Notes: a model not told the origin generated them from the letters alone. Shown: positions 8,427 through 17,421, counted from the stretch's first letter. The stretch: DNA of 35,496 nt from MedAcidi-G1 sp002713545 (GCA_964013895.1 CAXGYF010000016.1:1-35496); one strand, 5' to 3'. Numbers and translations are program-made.

Positions 8427-9626
8427 TCAATTATTCAACAACTTAACAATTCGAGTGAGACCTTCTTCCAAATCGTCGTCTCCAAGTGCAAAAGATAGTC
8501 TCGCATACCCTGGAGCACCAAAAGCTTCTCCAGGGACTATGGCTACTTTCGCTTCTTCTAAAATTATTGCGGCGAGTTCAAGAGTGTTTTGTGCCTTTTT
8601 GCCAGCTATGTCGCGATCATAAAAAGCTGTGAGATCAGGAAAAGCATAAAAGGCTCCTTGAGTTTCTAAAAGTCTGACACCCTCAATGTTGTTAAGCATT
8701 TCAGTCATTGTTCTTCTCCGACGGTCAAAAGATTCCCTCATCCGAATGACGTCTTCGAGGTCTCCACTAACTGCCGCTAATGCCGCTCTTTGCGATACGT
8801 TTGCAACGTTTGAAGTTGCGTGTGATTGAAGGTTACCTGCAGCAGAAATAACGTCAGCTGGACCTATCATCCAACCGACTCTCCAACCTGTCATTGCATA
8901 AGTCTTAGCCACTCCATTCACTATCAGGCACTGATCATCTATTTCCGGTAGTAAAGCTCTAATGGAGTGATGTTCATGTCCTTCATAAGTTAAATGTTCA
9001 TATATTTCATCTGCAATAATCCAGATCCCTCTTTCAATTGCCCATTTTCCAATCGCTATTATCTCCTCGGCTGAATATACGGCGCCTGTAGGGTTCGACG
9101 GTGAGACAAAAAAGAGAGCTTTTGTCGCTGCTGTAGTCGCAGATTCTAATTGCTCTACTGTGACTTTGAATTCCGATTCAATATCTGTTGGCACTTCGAC
9201 TGTGATTCCTCCTGCAAGAGCAATGGCCTCAGGGTAAGTAGTCCAATAAGGGGCTGGGAGTAGCACCTCGTCCCCAGGGTCGATCAATGCGGCACATGAA
9301 TTGTAAACGGCATGTTTTCCGCCGTTTGTAATAAGGATTTGCGCAGTTTCAGGTCTCCATTTTGAATCTCGTTCAGTTTTATCTACTAATGCTTCTCTCA
9401 ATTCTGGGAGACCGGATGCTGGACCGTAACGGTGATTTGACGGTTCACGACAAGCAGCAATTGCCGCTTCAACGATGTGATCAGGTGTTGGGAAATCAGG
9501 TTCTCCTGCTCCGAAACCAATTACCGGTTCGCCTGCTTCCCGCAAAACCCTTGCTTTATTGGTTACTGCCATAGTGGCAGACTCAGATATTGAAGCGATT
9601 CTGTGTGATATTCGATTTTTTGTCAT
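8427..9626 (-). CDS. Class I pyridoxal-phosphate aminotransferase (aspartate aminotransferase-like)
   Basis: 399 residues, the standard length of the AspC/AAT 1-beta subgroup. The PLP lysine is Lys241 in NGVAKTYAMTGWRVGW. Asn in SPSNPTGAVY, Asp206 and Tyr209 in ADEIYEHL contact the cofactor, and the C-terminal Arg in YARLSFA binds the substrate carboxylate. It transfers amino groups between aspartate (or related amino acids) and 2-oxoglutarate in the cytoplasm. ATG 9626 has a weak GGAA upstream. It is first in a two-gene operon with the S9 peptidase. Other substrates such as alanine or aromatic amino acids cannot be excluded. Confidence 0.9.
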   Translation of the reverse strand: MTKNRISHRIASISESATMAVTNKARVLREAGEPVIGFGAGEPDFPTPDHIVEAAIAACREPSNHRYGPASGLPELREALVDKTERDSKWRPETAQILITNGGKHAVYNSCAALIDPGDEVLLPAPYWTTYPEAIALAGGITVEVPTDIESEFKVTVEQLESATTAATKALFFVSPSNPTGAVYSAEEIIAIGKWAIERGIWIIADEIYEHLTYEGHEHHSIRALLPEIDDQCLIVNGVAKTYAMTGWRVGWMIGPADVISAAGNLQSHATSNVANVSQRAALAAVSGDLEDVIRMRESFDRRRRTMTEMLNNIEGVRLLETQGAFYAFPDLTAFYDRDIAGKKAQNTLELAAIILEEAKVAIVPGEAFGAPGYARLSFALGDDDLEEGLTRIVKLLNN

Positions 9627-9701
9627 TATTCCATTTTCTTGTGTCTGTAAACACGAATCTAGAGCCTACGAGATGCAACAGTGAAGGGTTTATTATATTT
9701 T

Positions 9702-10091
9702 CTAACCGCAAGCCTCAAAATAAGGCCTTAGGTACTCTCTTGTAATGTCACCGCGAGCTTTCTGTGACAAGCCTTGATAAGAAAGACACGCCACCCGCTT
9801 AAGTTCTTCTTCACTGCAATTCAATTCAGAAGACCTAGTAAGAAAATTTTTCATTTGTGCTAAGTCTTCGATTTTTTTTATAGTTTTATTAAGTTCTTTT
9901 TCTTTGATTTCGTTTAGTTCTTTCTCTTCTATTTCGTCTAATACCAATTCAGCTATGTTTCTTCCAATTTGCACTAACTCTTCACAGTTTCTTGCCTGAC
10001 CAGGTTTGCTTGGTTCTGTTTCGGCACAGCTAAGTGTCAATAACGCGATAATTACTGTTAACGAACATCTTCTTATTATTGTTAACAGCAC
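9702..10091 (-). CDS. Small predicted lipoprotein, function unknown
   Basis: 129 residues from a GTG at 10091. The N-terminus has two Arg, a hydrophobic stretch (about residues 11-20) and Cys22 in LTLSC, a good lipobox. The mature part is charged and helical, with a Lys/Glu-rich stretch containing two near copies of an 8-residue unit (EIEEKELN, EIKEKELN), likely a coiled coil, and four further Cys that could form disulfides. I do not recognise the family. It starts 17 bp after the stop of the alcohol dehydrogenase gene on the same strand, so co-transcription is possible. Coding is supported by the signal-peptide and lipobox pattern only. Confidence 0.6.
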   Translation of the reverse strand: MLLTIIRRCSLTVIIALLTLSCAETEPSKPGQARNCEELVQIGRNIAELVLDEIEEKELNEIKEKELNKTIKKIEDLAQMKNFLTRSSELNCSEEELKRVACLSYQGLSQKARGDITREYLRPYFEACG

Positions 10092-10108
10092 TTTAAAAAG
10101 TCATACAG

Positions 10109-11182
10109 CTAAATAGAGCAAACATCCAACACGCCTCTAGCAAGACGCCCCTCATGCATGTCTTCCAAAAGTGTGTGTATTTCTTCCATTGGATAAACAC
10201 GACTTACCAGTTCATCGAGTTTAAATTTGCCTGCCTTGTAAAGCTCACAGATGCGCGTTACGTCAGTATGTGGCCTCGAAGTCCCATAACGACATCCCAT
10301 AATTGTCACGTCCAGGTACGCAGCGACGGTCATGAACTCCACTGTGCTCCCTAGCGGCGGCACACCGAGTATTACTAGAGTTCCTCCCCAATCCAAATAA
10401 CCTATTGAAGCTTCAATTAGTGCCTTGGAACCTACACACTCAAAAACATAATTCACTCCATCAGCGCGTATTTTGCGGATTTCCTGATTTGTGTCAACAT
10501 CCGTAGCATTGATGAAATCTGTAGCACCGAACTCTATAGCTAAGTCACCTTTTTCGGAGTTTGTATCAATCGCTATTATGGGATTAGCTCCAGCTATTGC
10601 TGCAGCTTGGATAGCATTTAACCCGATTCCTCCGACTCCTACGACTGCAACACTTTCGCCTGGTTTTACCTTTGCTCGGTTGAACACCGCTCCTGAGCCT
10701 GTAAGAACTCCACATCCAATTAGAGATGCTGCAGCCAGGGGTATGTCTTCGGGTATGCGGATTGCTTGATTTGCTTTCACAACTACATTTTCTGAAAAAG
10801 CAGAGATGTTAGCGAAGTTGTAATACGGTTCACCATCCAAGGAGAACGGTGTATCTCTAGCTCCAAAAGTAGATTTACACATTGTTGGTTGTCCCGCATC
10901 ACAGGAGGGGCACGCCCCGCACTGGCCTAATGTCGATAGCACAACGTGGTCGCCGGGAGCGACTGAGGTGACGGCGGAACCAACCTCTGTGACAATTCCA
11001 GCTCCTTCATGACCAAGAACTAGAGGTGTAGGAAACGGTATTGTGCCGTCTATAACACTTACATCGCTGTGACAAACTCCAGCATTGACAATTTTGACGT
11101 TGACTTCTCCTGGCTCTGGTGGGCGAACTTCCAAACCTTCTACCAGCCGGAGTTCTTCTCCATCAAAAACAATCCCCTTCAT
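10109..11182 (-). CDS. Zinc-dependent alcohol dehydrogenase (MDR superfamily, class III-like)
   Basis: 357 residues. Catalytic zinc ligands are Cys37, His58 (GHEGAG) and Cys157 (LIGCG). The structural zinc site has four Cys at 88, 91, 94 and 102 in GQCGACPSCDAGQPTMC. The Rossmann NAD(P)-binding motif GVGGIG is at 182-187. It oxidises alcohols or reduces aldehydes in the cytoplasm; substrate not determinable. I start at ATG 11182 because GGAGG lies 6 nt upstream; a TTG two codons earlier is less likely. Upstream to 11245 is a short gap with no clear terminator. Confidence 0.92.
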   Translation of the reverse strand: MKGIVFDGEELRLVEGLEVRPPEPGEVNVKIVNAGVCHSDVSVIDGTIPFPTPLVLGHEGAGIVTEVGSAVTSVAPGDHVVLSTLGQCGACPSCDAGQPTMCKSTFGARDTPFSLDGEPYYNFANISAFSENVVVKANQAIRIPEDIPLAAASLIGCGVLTGSGAVFNRAKVKPGESVAVVGVGGIGLNAIQAAAIAGANPIIAIDTNSEKGDLAIEFGATDFINATDVDTNQEIRKIRADGVNYVFECVGSKALIEASIGYLDWGGTLVILGVPPLGSTVEFMTVAAYLDVTIMGCRYGTSRPHTDVTRICELYKAGKFKLDELVSRVYPMEEIHTLLEDMHEGRLARGVLDVCSI

Positions 11183-11245
11183 TTGCAACCTCCAAACATT
11201 GAATTAATATCCTCGCGGTAATTAACCTTTAAGTCCACCTGTGCG

Positions 11246-11971
11246 TTAATAATGCAGTATCAAAATCACAGCCCCAAAGTGGGCAGCGACGGCTAAAACT
11301 ACTAAAGAATGCCAAACTTCGTGATACCCAAAAACTTTGGGTTTAAGTTTCGGCCACTGGGCACCCAGCATAAGCGCCCCTCCTATATAAAAGATTCCTT
11401 CCAGCACTATAAAAGAAGCTGGGAAAAAGTCTATTGATCTAAAAAGGCTTGGGGCGACAACTAGAGGAAGACATCCGAGAGTAATGAATAAAGTGTTCAT
11501 CAATCCTTTAGGCGGATGAAAAGGCAGGACCCTAAGAAGAATTCCTATTCCCGCTCCTATCCAAACGCTCCAAAGCATTATTTTTGCAGGAGTCCCATCC
11601 ATCGCGATTAGTGCAAGCGATGAGGCCCCAGAAGCAATCATCAAAAATATTGCAGCGTGATCTAGTCTAAATAAAATTTCAAGAAGAGAGATTTTCCAGC
11701 GTCGAAGGTGAACTATTCCACTGGTTGTAAACATCGCGAACGCCCCTGCAGAAAAAATTGCAACCCCTATTCTTTCGCGGCCTGCTGGTGCGGATATAGC
11801 GAGAAATACTCCTGAAACAATAGTTAAAGGTCCTGCAATTCTGTGTAAACGGCCTCTCCATTTAGGTCTTGGGTTTGAAAGGACTCTATAAACAGAAGGC
11901 GAAACGTTTTCTGGAATTAGTTCAGCAGGAATTGCCTCATTCGCATATTCGGATTCAATCAAACTAGTCAC
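11246..11971 (-). CDS. Hemolysin III / PAQR family membrane protein
   Basis: 241 residues, with a ~40-residue cytoplasmic N-terminus and about seven hydrophobic segments. Family hallmarks: a His in IVHLRRW after the second segment, LDHAAIFLMIASG in the middle and YHEVWHSLVVLAVAAHF near the C-terminus, giving the conserved His/Asp metal-site residues of Hly-III (PF03006) proteins. Its role in bacteria is unclear despite the historical hemolysin name. Start GTG 11971 is uncertain: no Shine-Dalgarno is seen, and a TATTAT lies one base upstream. It is the last gene of a minus-strand run after azlC-azlD, 36 bp after azlD. Confidence 0.85.
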   Translation of the reverse strand: MTSLIESEYANEAIPAELIPENVSPSVYRVLSNPRPKWRGRLHRIAGPLTIVSGVFLAISAPAGRERIGVAIFSAGAFAMFTTSGIVHLRRWKISLLEILFRLDHAAIFLMIASGASSLALIAMDGTPAKIMLWSVWIGAGIGILLRVLPFHPPKGLMNTLFITLGCLPLVVAPSLFRSIDFFPASFIVLEGIFYIGGALMLGAQWPKLKPKVFGYHEVWHSLVVLAVAAHFGAVILILHY

Positions 11972-12007
11972 GATAATAAAATGTTTCGTTCTCTTTTTGT
12001 TTCCCTA

Positions 12008-12304
12008 CTACACGACTAATCGTATAGCGGCCGTAGAGAGCATTGCTGTCAATACAACTAATGTAAAGGGCATTTTTTTCCAGACTGCTAAGCCCCCTAT
12101 TCCAACTCCTACTAGTCGAGCGTCTACCGCTAATGAGCCGTCATCCGAAACGGACATAATTATGATCAGAGCTGAAAAGAGTGCTGCCGGCAAAAGTGCC
12201 GTTCCTGGTGCTAAATATTTAGAGAATCTTTGACCAGTTATTACTCCTAAAAGCTTGAATACATAACTGCCTACGGACAGGGCAATAACCGCTCCCCACG
12301 TCAT
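12008..12304 (-). CDS. azlD: AzlD-like branched-chain amino acid exporter small subunit
   Basis: 98 residues, typical AzlD length, with three to four hydrophobic helices (MTWGAVIALSVGSYVFK, ALLPAALFSALIIIMSV, LVGVGIGGLAVWKK). With AzlC it forms a two-component exporter for branched-chain amino acids (LIV-E family). The start is ATG 12304, which overlaps the azlC stop as ATGA (12301-12304). The open frame extends further upstream but only in the azlC-overlapping region, so I reject the longer start. It links thematically to the leucine operon at the other end of the window. Confidence 0.88.
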   Translation of the reverse strand: MTWGAVIALSVGSYVFKLLGVITGQRFSKYLAPGTALLPAALFSALIIIMSVSDDGSLAVDARLVGVGIGGLAVWKKMPFTLVVLTAMLSTAAIRLVV

Positions 12305-12975
12305 GAGGCTCTCTTTTTCTTTCGATGCGCTAATAATCCGGGCACAATTCCTGCAGAGGCTAGAAGTATCGGCATGCCTACTGGAGTCAGCGGTATACAA
12401 ACCAAAGTTATCGTTCCTGCCACTATCGCTGTAATCTTTCCTGCTCTCGTAAGAACATGTGGAATAATTAGAGCAACAAACGCTGCTGGGAAGGCAGCGT
12501 CAAGACCCCACGATCCTGGATTCTCAAGAACCCCTCCTAATAACACTCCTAAAATTGTTCCTATATTCCAAAACGCGAAAAGGCTTATTCCCGTGAACCA
12601 AAATGACTTTCGGGAATCTTCAGTACTTTCCTGTGCGCTGGCAATCGCTATCGTTTCATCAATCACGAAATGAGCAGCTACAGCTTTTTTTAATTTTCCA
12701 TTATTTAAAGAATTTGTTATCACAGGCCCGTATAAAGCATTTCTTGCTGAAAGCAAAAGGGCACTACCCACAGCTGCCGCTGGATTCCCTCCACCATCTA
12801 TAACTGACACTGCTGTGAACTGCGATGCGCCAGTAAATGTAAAAATAGAAAGTGCTGATGCTTGCAAAAGCGAGAGTCCTGCGGTGTCCGCGAAAACACC
12901 GTAGGTTATACCGATTAGGCCACAAGCCGCTGCTAGCGTAAAACCGTTTTTTTGATACGCATTAAATTTTTTCAT
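12301..12975 (-). CDS. azlC: AzlC-like branched-chain amino acid exporter large subunit
   Basis: 224 residues with about seven hydrophobic helices. The N-terminal region has GFTLAAACGLIGITYGVFAD and FTFTGASQFTAV, the AzlC signature, followed by SARNALYGPV and FVIDETIA. With AzlD it exports leucine, isoleucine and valine or analogues across the inner membrane. ATG 12975 overlaps the phosphatase stop (TAATG), and its stop overlaps azlD (ATGA), so phosphatase-azlC-azlD is one translationally coupled unit. No regulator gene such as Lrp/AsnC is adjacent. Confidence 0.93.
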   Translation of the reverse strand: MKKFNAYQKNGFTLAAACGLIGITYGVFADTAGLSLLQASALSIFTFTGASQFTAVSVIDGGGNPAAAVGSALLLSARNALYGPVITNSLNNGKLKKAVAAHFVIDETIAIASAQESTEDSRKSFWFTGISLFAFWNIGTILGVLLGGVLENPGSWGLDAAFPAAFVALIIPHVLTRAGKITAIVAGTITLVCIPLTPVGMPILLASAGIVPGLLAHRKKKRAS

Positions 12976-13490
12976 TACGGGAGTCGATCAATTAATTGGT
13001 CAATCAGTCTGTCTATTTCAGCAGCACAAGAATCAAATATCTCTTGATCCCCTGAAGCTGGATCAACCACTTCTTCCCATGATTCGATCTCCACTTCAGC
13101 AAGATTCAATTTCATTATTCTTTCAACTAAAGATCCCTCTTTGGGCAAGTCGCGAACAAGACGTGGAAGGGTTGCTGCTCGGGGCGCTACTTCCGGAAAG
13201 TTTCTTCTTATCCATTCAATGTGGCTTGGTTCCATAGCGACAACTAGATCTACTCCTATATGTTTTTCTCCAAATTGTGAACTTCTGTGCGCAGGGTCAG
13301 ATATTTCAAAACGTTCAAGTGCTTTTCGCGTTCTTTGACTCATTGGGTGTCCTTCAAGAACAAGCGTTCCAGCTCCGATTGCTAAATAGTTGGGAGCTCT
13401 TTTCTCGAACATTATTCGGCCCATAACAGATCGAGCAGCATTCCCGGTGCAAAGAAAACATATGACTGGTTTTTCTGATTGATTTTCCAT
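12975..13490 (-). CDS. Low-molecular-weight protein tyrosine phosphatase family protein
   Basis: 171 residues from ATG 13490, 4 bp after the thioesterase stop. The P-loop is Cys14-Thr-Gly-Asn-Ala-Ala-Arg20-Ser, the C(X)5R(S) motif of LMW-PTP and thioredoxin-linked arsenate reductases. A DP motif in EVVDPASGDQEIF supplies the expected general-acid Asp. It hydrolyses phosphotyrosine or similar esters in the cytoplasm; arsenate reductase activity is a less likely alternative, since the extra cysteines of ArsC are missing. A longer reading frame reaching 13601 overlaps the thioesterase gene and adds sequence before the domain, so I reject it. Confidence 0.88.
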   Translation of the reverse strand: MENQSEKPVICFLCTGNAARSVMGRIMFEKRAPNYLAIGAGTLVLEGHPMSQRTRKALERFEISDPAHRSSQFGEKHIGVDLVVAMEPSHIEWIRRNFPEVAPRAATLPRLVRDLPKEGSLVERIMKLNLAEVEIESWEEVVDPASGDQEIFDSCAAEIDRLIDQLIDRLP

Positions 13491-13494
13491 GCTT

Positions 13495-14118
13495 TCAGTC
13501 CGTTTTGATCCTGATAAAAAGTGCTTCAGCTTCGGCTGTAACCTCACCATTTGCAAGACATTTAGCTTTCGCTTTGATTCGTCTTCCAGTTGAATTTTCA
13601 AGGTGAGCTTCGAAACGAAGCTCTTGGTCTATAGGAGTGGCTTTTCTATATCGGATATCTAGTTTTCCAGTTACTGCAGGCCCTCCTCCTGCTAATCGGA
13701 CTGCACCACTTAATACATCGTCAAAAAGTCCGGCAAGGAATCCGCCATGAACACGACCCTCGGGACCTTCTCTACATCTATTAATTTCTAGCTCGCCTAC
13801 TATTACTTCTTGTCCGGTGTCATCTTTTTCAATTCTTACCCTTATAGGCGGAGCTAGAGGATTTCTTTCTCCTCGGAACAGACTGTTATCTCTTGCTTCA
13901 ATTGTTAGACGCTTTTTTGTTAAGTCATCTATCTCTTTTTCGTCGATCTCATACCATCTAAGTCGAACTGATTCTTCTAGAGATTCATTCGCTGCATCCA
14001 CATGTGTAATTGCTTTTTCCATCATTTCATTTGTAGGTGCTGATTTGTGTATTTTCAACAGCAGATCTCTCACTCGATCAGCTAACCGTATTCCGGTTTC
14101 TCTTTCGTCTTCTGACAT
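13495..14118 (-). CDS. Hotdog-fold acyl-CoA thioesterase (PaaI/4HBT-like)
   Basis: 207 residues: an N-terminal helical segment of about 70 residues, then a hotdog domain with RVHGGFLAGLFDDVLSG (about residues 125-141), where His-Gly-Gly and the acidic residue of the following helix are the usual active-site pattern, and AVTGKLDIRYRKATPI. It would hydrolyse acyl-CoA thioesters in the cytoplasm. It follows two acyl-CoA dehydrogenases by 47 bp and precedes the LMW phosphatase by 4 bp, which suggests service to the steroid/acyl-CoA cluster, perhaps to release CoA from dead-end intermediates. Substrate unknown. Confidence 0.87.
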   Translation of the reverse strand: MSEDERETGIRLADRVRDLLLKIHKSAPTNEMMEKAITHVDAANESLEESVRLRWYEIDEKEIDDLTKKRLTIEARDNSLFRGERNPLAPPIRVRIEKDDTGQEVIVGELEINRCREGPEGRVHGGFLAGLFDDVLSGAVRLAGGGPAVTGKLDIRYRKATPIDQELRFEAHLENSTGRRIKAKAKCLANGEVTAEAEALFIRIKTD

Positions 14119-14165
14119 CTTTAGTCATCTATCCTTCATATCGTTTCATCAAATTTTAGATTTCG

Positions 14166-15191
14166 TTAAATCAAACCGAGAATTTTACCTAAGCGGCGGC
14201 GGTGAAATAATGCATCGCCCCATGTGGACGCAAGAATCCATCCGCGCTTGAGCCATACCTGTAGATCATGTTCGACTGTGTAGCCGATCGCTCCATGACA
14301 TTGAAGAGCTGATCTGCATGCAAGTTCGACAGCTTCACTCGCTAAAGCTTTTGCAGCTGATACTTCTCCTGAAACGGTGAAATTTTCCGTTGGACTTCTT
14401 CCGTTATCCATCGCCCAGCTAGCTACTTGAACCAATGGCCTAGCGAACTCAATCACTATCGCCATGTCTGAGCAGTGGTGCTTGACTGCTTGATTCGTTC
14501 CAACTGGTTTCCCAAACTGTTTTCTTTCTGAAACATAACTGACTGTCATTTCTAGAAGTTTTTGCGCCACACCTACCGCTTGTGCTGCGGAAGATAGCGC
14601 ACCACGGTTAGTCATGTCTTCAACCGCTTCGGGTTCTTCCGAAATGAGTGTTTTAGGATTCGGTGACCATTCGATGGTGCCGGTTTTATAACGCGGGTCG
14701 ATTGAAGTCATCGGAGTATGAATAATTTCCTTTGTTGGAACTGCATGAAGCTCATTTCCTTTACTAAGTAAAATAAGATCAGATTTTTCAACTGAAACTA
14801 CTCGAGTGTCTATCGGAGAACCAACAGTCAATTTTCTAGAACCAGTCACTGATTCTTCTAAAATTTCTCTAGCCATTTCATTTTGTGCCCATCTTGTAAT
14901 TAAAGGTGCCGCTACTGCTGCGTGTTCAGCCACGGGTTCAGGACAAGCTGCACGTCCCAATTCTTCTAAAATGAAAACCAGATCAGAACTGCCCATACCT
15001 AAGCCGCCGAATTCTTCGGGTATAGCAATTCCCATAAGCCCCGTTTCAGAAAGTGTTTCCCATAAACCATCAATTCCTCCTGATGATTCTTCACCAGCTA
15101 ATTGGAGTGCTTCTGAAGAGCACTCTTTTTCTAAAATGGAAGCAATATTGGAAGCAAATTGCTCTTGTTGTTCAGTTGGTGCAAAACGCAT
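14166..15191 (-). CDS. Acyl-CoA dehydrogenase, short form (possible IpdE2-like subunit)
   Basis: 341 residues, shorter than the usual ~380-400. Standard ACAD order: N-terminal helical domain (GIAIPEEFGGLGMGSSDL near 54-71), a reduced middle beta domain, then the C-terminal helical domain with SERKQFGKPVGTNQAVKHH and a CHGAIGYTVEHDLQVWLKR end. The short middle domain resembles FadE subunits that work as alpha2-beta2 partners in mycobacterial steroid degradation (such as FadE28/FadE29 and IpdE1/IpdE2). It starts 8 bp after its partner ACAD stop with an AGGA Shine-Dalgarno. The IpdE2 assignment is inferred from context; I am sure only of the family. Confidence 0.88.
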   Translation of the reverse strand: MRFAPTEQQEQFASNIASILEKECSSEALQLAGEESSGGIDGLWETLSETGLMGIAIPEEFGGLGMGSSDLVFILEELGRAACPEPVAEHAAVAAPLITRWAQNEMAREILEESVTGSRKLTVGSPIDTRVVSVEKSDLILLSKGNELHAVPTKEIIHTPMTSIDPRYKTGTIEWSPNPKTLISEEPEAVEDMTNRGALSSAAQAVGVAQKLLEMTVSYVSERKQFGKPVGTNQAVKHHCSDMAIVIEFARPLVQVASWAMDNGRSPTENFTVSGEVSAAKALASEAVELACRSALQCHGAIGYTVEHDLQVWLKRGWILASTWGDALFHRRRLGKILGLI

Positions 15192-15199
15192 CTGGCTTC

Positions 15200-16360
15200 C
15201 TACTTTCTCGGCAAACCAAGAACTCGTTCAGCAATTATGTTTCGCTGAATTTCATTCGTTCCTGCGTATATTGGTCCAGCCAAAGCAAAAAGGTAACCCG
15301 TTAACCATTCAGTTTCATCACTCGTATTTGAGAATTCTGTTACCAGATCGGCTCGGTCTCTCAAAATTCGTAGAGCAGTAGTGTGAAGTTCAATATCTAG
15401 TTCTGACCAGAAAACCTTCATTATTGAAGGCTCAGAATTTAGTGACTCTCCTTCTATGATTCGCGTCGCCGTTCTCTGCGCTTGCCACCGATAAGCGTGA
15501 GCTCTCACCCACGAGTTGACAACTTCTTCAGTAAGGCTGGGATCCGGTTTTGGTTCTATTGCCCCATGTAGATTGACAAGTCTTTCCGCCGCAGCTGTGA
15601 AACGGCCCGGTGCTCTTAGGTTTAAGCCGCGTTCATTGGATGCCGTTGACATGGCAACTGACCAGCCTTCTCCTTCTCCACCGAGAAGATTAGAAGAATG
15701 TACACGGCAGTCATCAAAGAAAATTTCAGCAAATGCAGGTTCACCGTCAAGTCGTTTGACTGGTCTTCGCTCCAAACCTTCCGAGTCGGCTGGTACAAGC
15801 AGGTATGACAACCCTTTATGTCTTTCAGAGTCTGGGTCAGTTCTAACAATGCAAAAAATCCAATCTGCCCAGGCGCCGCGAGAGCACCAAGTTTTCTGAC
15901 CGTTTATTACAAACCATTCGCCATCTTTTTGGGCTTTTGTTTTTATTGAAGCTAAGTCACTTCCGGCATCTGGCTCTGACCATCCTTGCGCCCAGATTTC
16001 TTCTCCTGATGCCATCGCTTGTAAAAAACGATTTTTTTGTTCGTCAGTGCCGAAATCAAACAAAGCGGGCGCCAGCAAATTAATTCCATTTGTGTTGACA
16101 CGTCCCGGCGCTCCTGAGTGGTAATACTCTTCTTCAAAAATCAGCCATTCAGAGACACCTAAATCTCTTCCTCCGTACTTTTCCGGCCATGCAATAACGG
16201 ACCATCTGTTTTCGAAAAGTTTTTTCTCCCATGCTCTATGGAGCTCAAAACCCTCTTGTGTATCCATAGAAGGTAATGGTTCTTTGGGAATGTTTTCTTT
16301 GAGCCAGTTTCTTACTTCGATACGAAAGTCTTTTTGTTCTTTTGTTGGGTTTAAATCCAT
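15200..16360 (-). CDS. Acyl-CoA dehydrogenase (possible IpdE1-like subunit)
   Basis: 386 residues from ATG 16360. FAD/acyl-CoA signatures: WPEKYGGRDLG, GWSEPDAGSDLASIKTKA with the following DGEWFVINGQKTW, and C-terminal YAGTNEIQRNIIAERVLGLPR, the FAD-adenosine loop. It oxidises an acyl-CoA to the 2,3-enoyl-CoA, passing electrons to ETF. It lies directly after ipdC and before a shorter ACAD, the pairing expected for a heteromeric steroid-ring ACAD such as IpdE1-IpdE2. A TTG start at 16366 would overlap the ipdC stop (TTGA); ATG 16360 leaves a 2-bp gap and gives a normal N-terminus. Confidence 0.9.
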   Translation of the reverse strand: MDLNPTKEQKDFRIEVRNWLKENIPKEPLPSMDTQEGFELHRAWEKKLFENRWSVIAWPEKYGGRDLGVSEWLIFEEEYYHSGAPGRVNTNGINLLAPALFDFGTDEQKNRFLQAMASGEEIWAQGWSEPDAGSDLASIKTKAQKDGEWFVINGQKTWCSRGAWADWIFCIVRTDPDSERHKGLSYLLVPADSEGLERRPVKRLDGEPAFAEIFFDDCRVHSSNLLGGEGEGWSVAMSTASNERGLNLRAPGRFTAAAERLVNLHGAIEPKPDPSLTEEVVNSWVRAHAYRWQAQRTATRIIEGESLNSEPSIMKVFWSELDIELHTTALRILRDRADLVTEFSNTSDETEWLTGYLFALAGPIYAGTNEIQRNIIAERVLGLPRK

Positions 16361-16362
16361 TT

Positions 16363-17421
16363 TCAACTTTTTCCGAATCGATCAAGTGAATTTGTTGCCT
16401 CTTCAACAATTCTTCCCACTAACTCTTCACTGTTGGGCAATTCATTTATTGACCCAACTCCTTGACCTGTAGGTAAAATTCCAACTTCTAAATGACCATC
16501 CACCATTGTCGCTTTTGTCAACATCGGTGCGTTAGCTGCAAGGGCTAGCTGGCTCCATGTTAATTTCTGAGTTTTTTTCATCCTTAAGCCTTCGGTAATC
16601 AGGCTCTTAAAGGTTGTGCCGGATAGTCGTCTGAAACGTAAAGCATTAAGCAGCGCTATGGGAAAGGCAAGTAATCGGGCCTTTTCAAGTCGTTCCACCA
16701 TTTTGTTAGAAATAACTCTTTGTGGTGCACCATCAATTGCTTTAGTAACGACTGTCTGGGTAGATGAAGTCGACAAATAAACATTTTTTACATTCTCTGG
16801 GACGTCGCTTTCACTTGTTAAAAGAAATCTAGTTCCCATTGCTATTCCAGAAGCCCCCCATGCCAAAGCAGCCGCTAGTCCTCTGCCATCCGTAAAGCCT
16901 CCGGCTGCAATTACTGGAATTTCTACTGAGTCGATTACCTGCGGTATTAAGAGTGAAGTTGGAATAACTCCTGTGTGGCCACCTCCCTCAGAACCTTGTG
17001 CGATTACTGCGTCAACGCCTAACTCAGCCACCTTTTCTGCGTGTCTCGCGGCTCCAACAGTAGGTATGACTATCACGTCTGCTTCTTTTAGACGCTCAAC
17101 TATCCGTTGTGTAGGTGCTTGTGCAAATGAAGCTACTGGAACCTGAGCATCGATTAAATGTTCGATTCTAAAGTCGATATCTAAAGCATCGGTTCTCAGG
17201 TTTACACCAAAAGGATTATCTGTATTATTTTTAATTTCTTCAATTGCTTTAACCATTTCATCAAAGGTAAGTGTTGCTGCTGCAAGTATCCCGAGAGCAC
17301 CTGCCTGACAGGTAGCTGTGACTAAATTCGGACCTGCGACCCAACCCATACCGGTTTGAACTATCGGGTATTTAACACCGGTTAATTCGCAAAAATTCGT
17401 TTTTAATCTAGTGTCGATCAT
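16363..17421 (-). CDS. ipdC: IpdC-like FMN-dependent reductase (nitronate monooxygenase superfamily)
   Basis: 352 residues, a TIM-barrel FMN protein of the NMO/2-nitropropane dioxygenase superfamily. IVQTGMGWVAGPNLV, the phosphate-binding AQGSEGGGHTG (about residues 139-149) and IAAGGFTDGRGLAAAL are present, and the C-terminal part LTWSQLALAANAPML closely resembles my recollection of mycobacterial IpdC (Rv3553). In M. tuberculosis IpdC acts on the C/D-ring HIP-CoA pathway of steroid catabolism. Its ATG overlaps the ipdB stop (ATGA) and the gene order ipdA-ipdB-ipdC matches the mycobacterial cluster, so I prefer this role to a generic nitronate monooxygenase. Confidence 0.88.
   Translation of the reverse strand: MIDTRLKTNFCELTGVKYPIVQTGMGWVAGPNLVTATCQAGALGILAAATLTFDEMVKAIEEIKNNTDNPFGVNLRTDALDIDFRIEHLIDAQVPVASFAQAPTQRIVERLKEADVIVIPTVGAARHAEKVAELGVDAVIAQGSEGGGHTGVIPTSLLIPQVIDSVEIPVIAAGGFTDGRGLAAALAWGASGIAMGTRFLLTSESDVPENVKNVYLSTSSTQTVVTKAIDGAPQRVISNKMVERLEKARLLAFPIALLNALRFRRLSGTTFKSLITEGLRMKKTQKLTWSQLALAANAPMLTKATMVDGHLEVGILPTGQGVGSINELPNSEELVGRIVEEATNSLDRFGKS

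Noticed and set aside
12305..12400. N-terminal extension of azlD
   Set aside because: It lies inside azlC; the ATGA overlap at 12301-12304 and the hydrophobic first helix mark the true start.
13491..13601. N-terminal extension of the LMW phosphatase
   Set aside because: It overlaps the thioesterase gene; ATG 13490 starts just before the P-loop domain.
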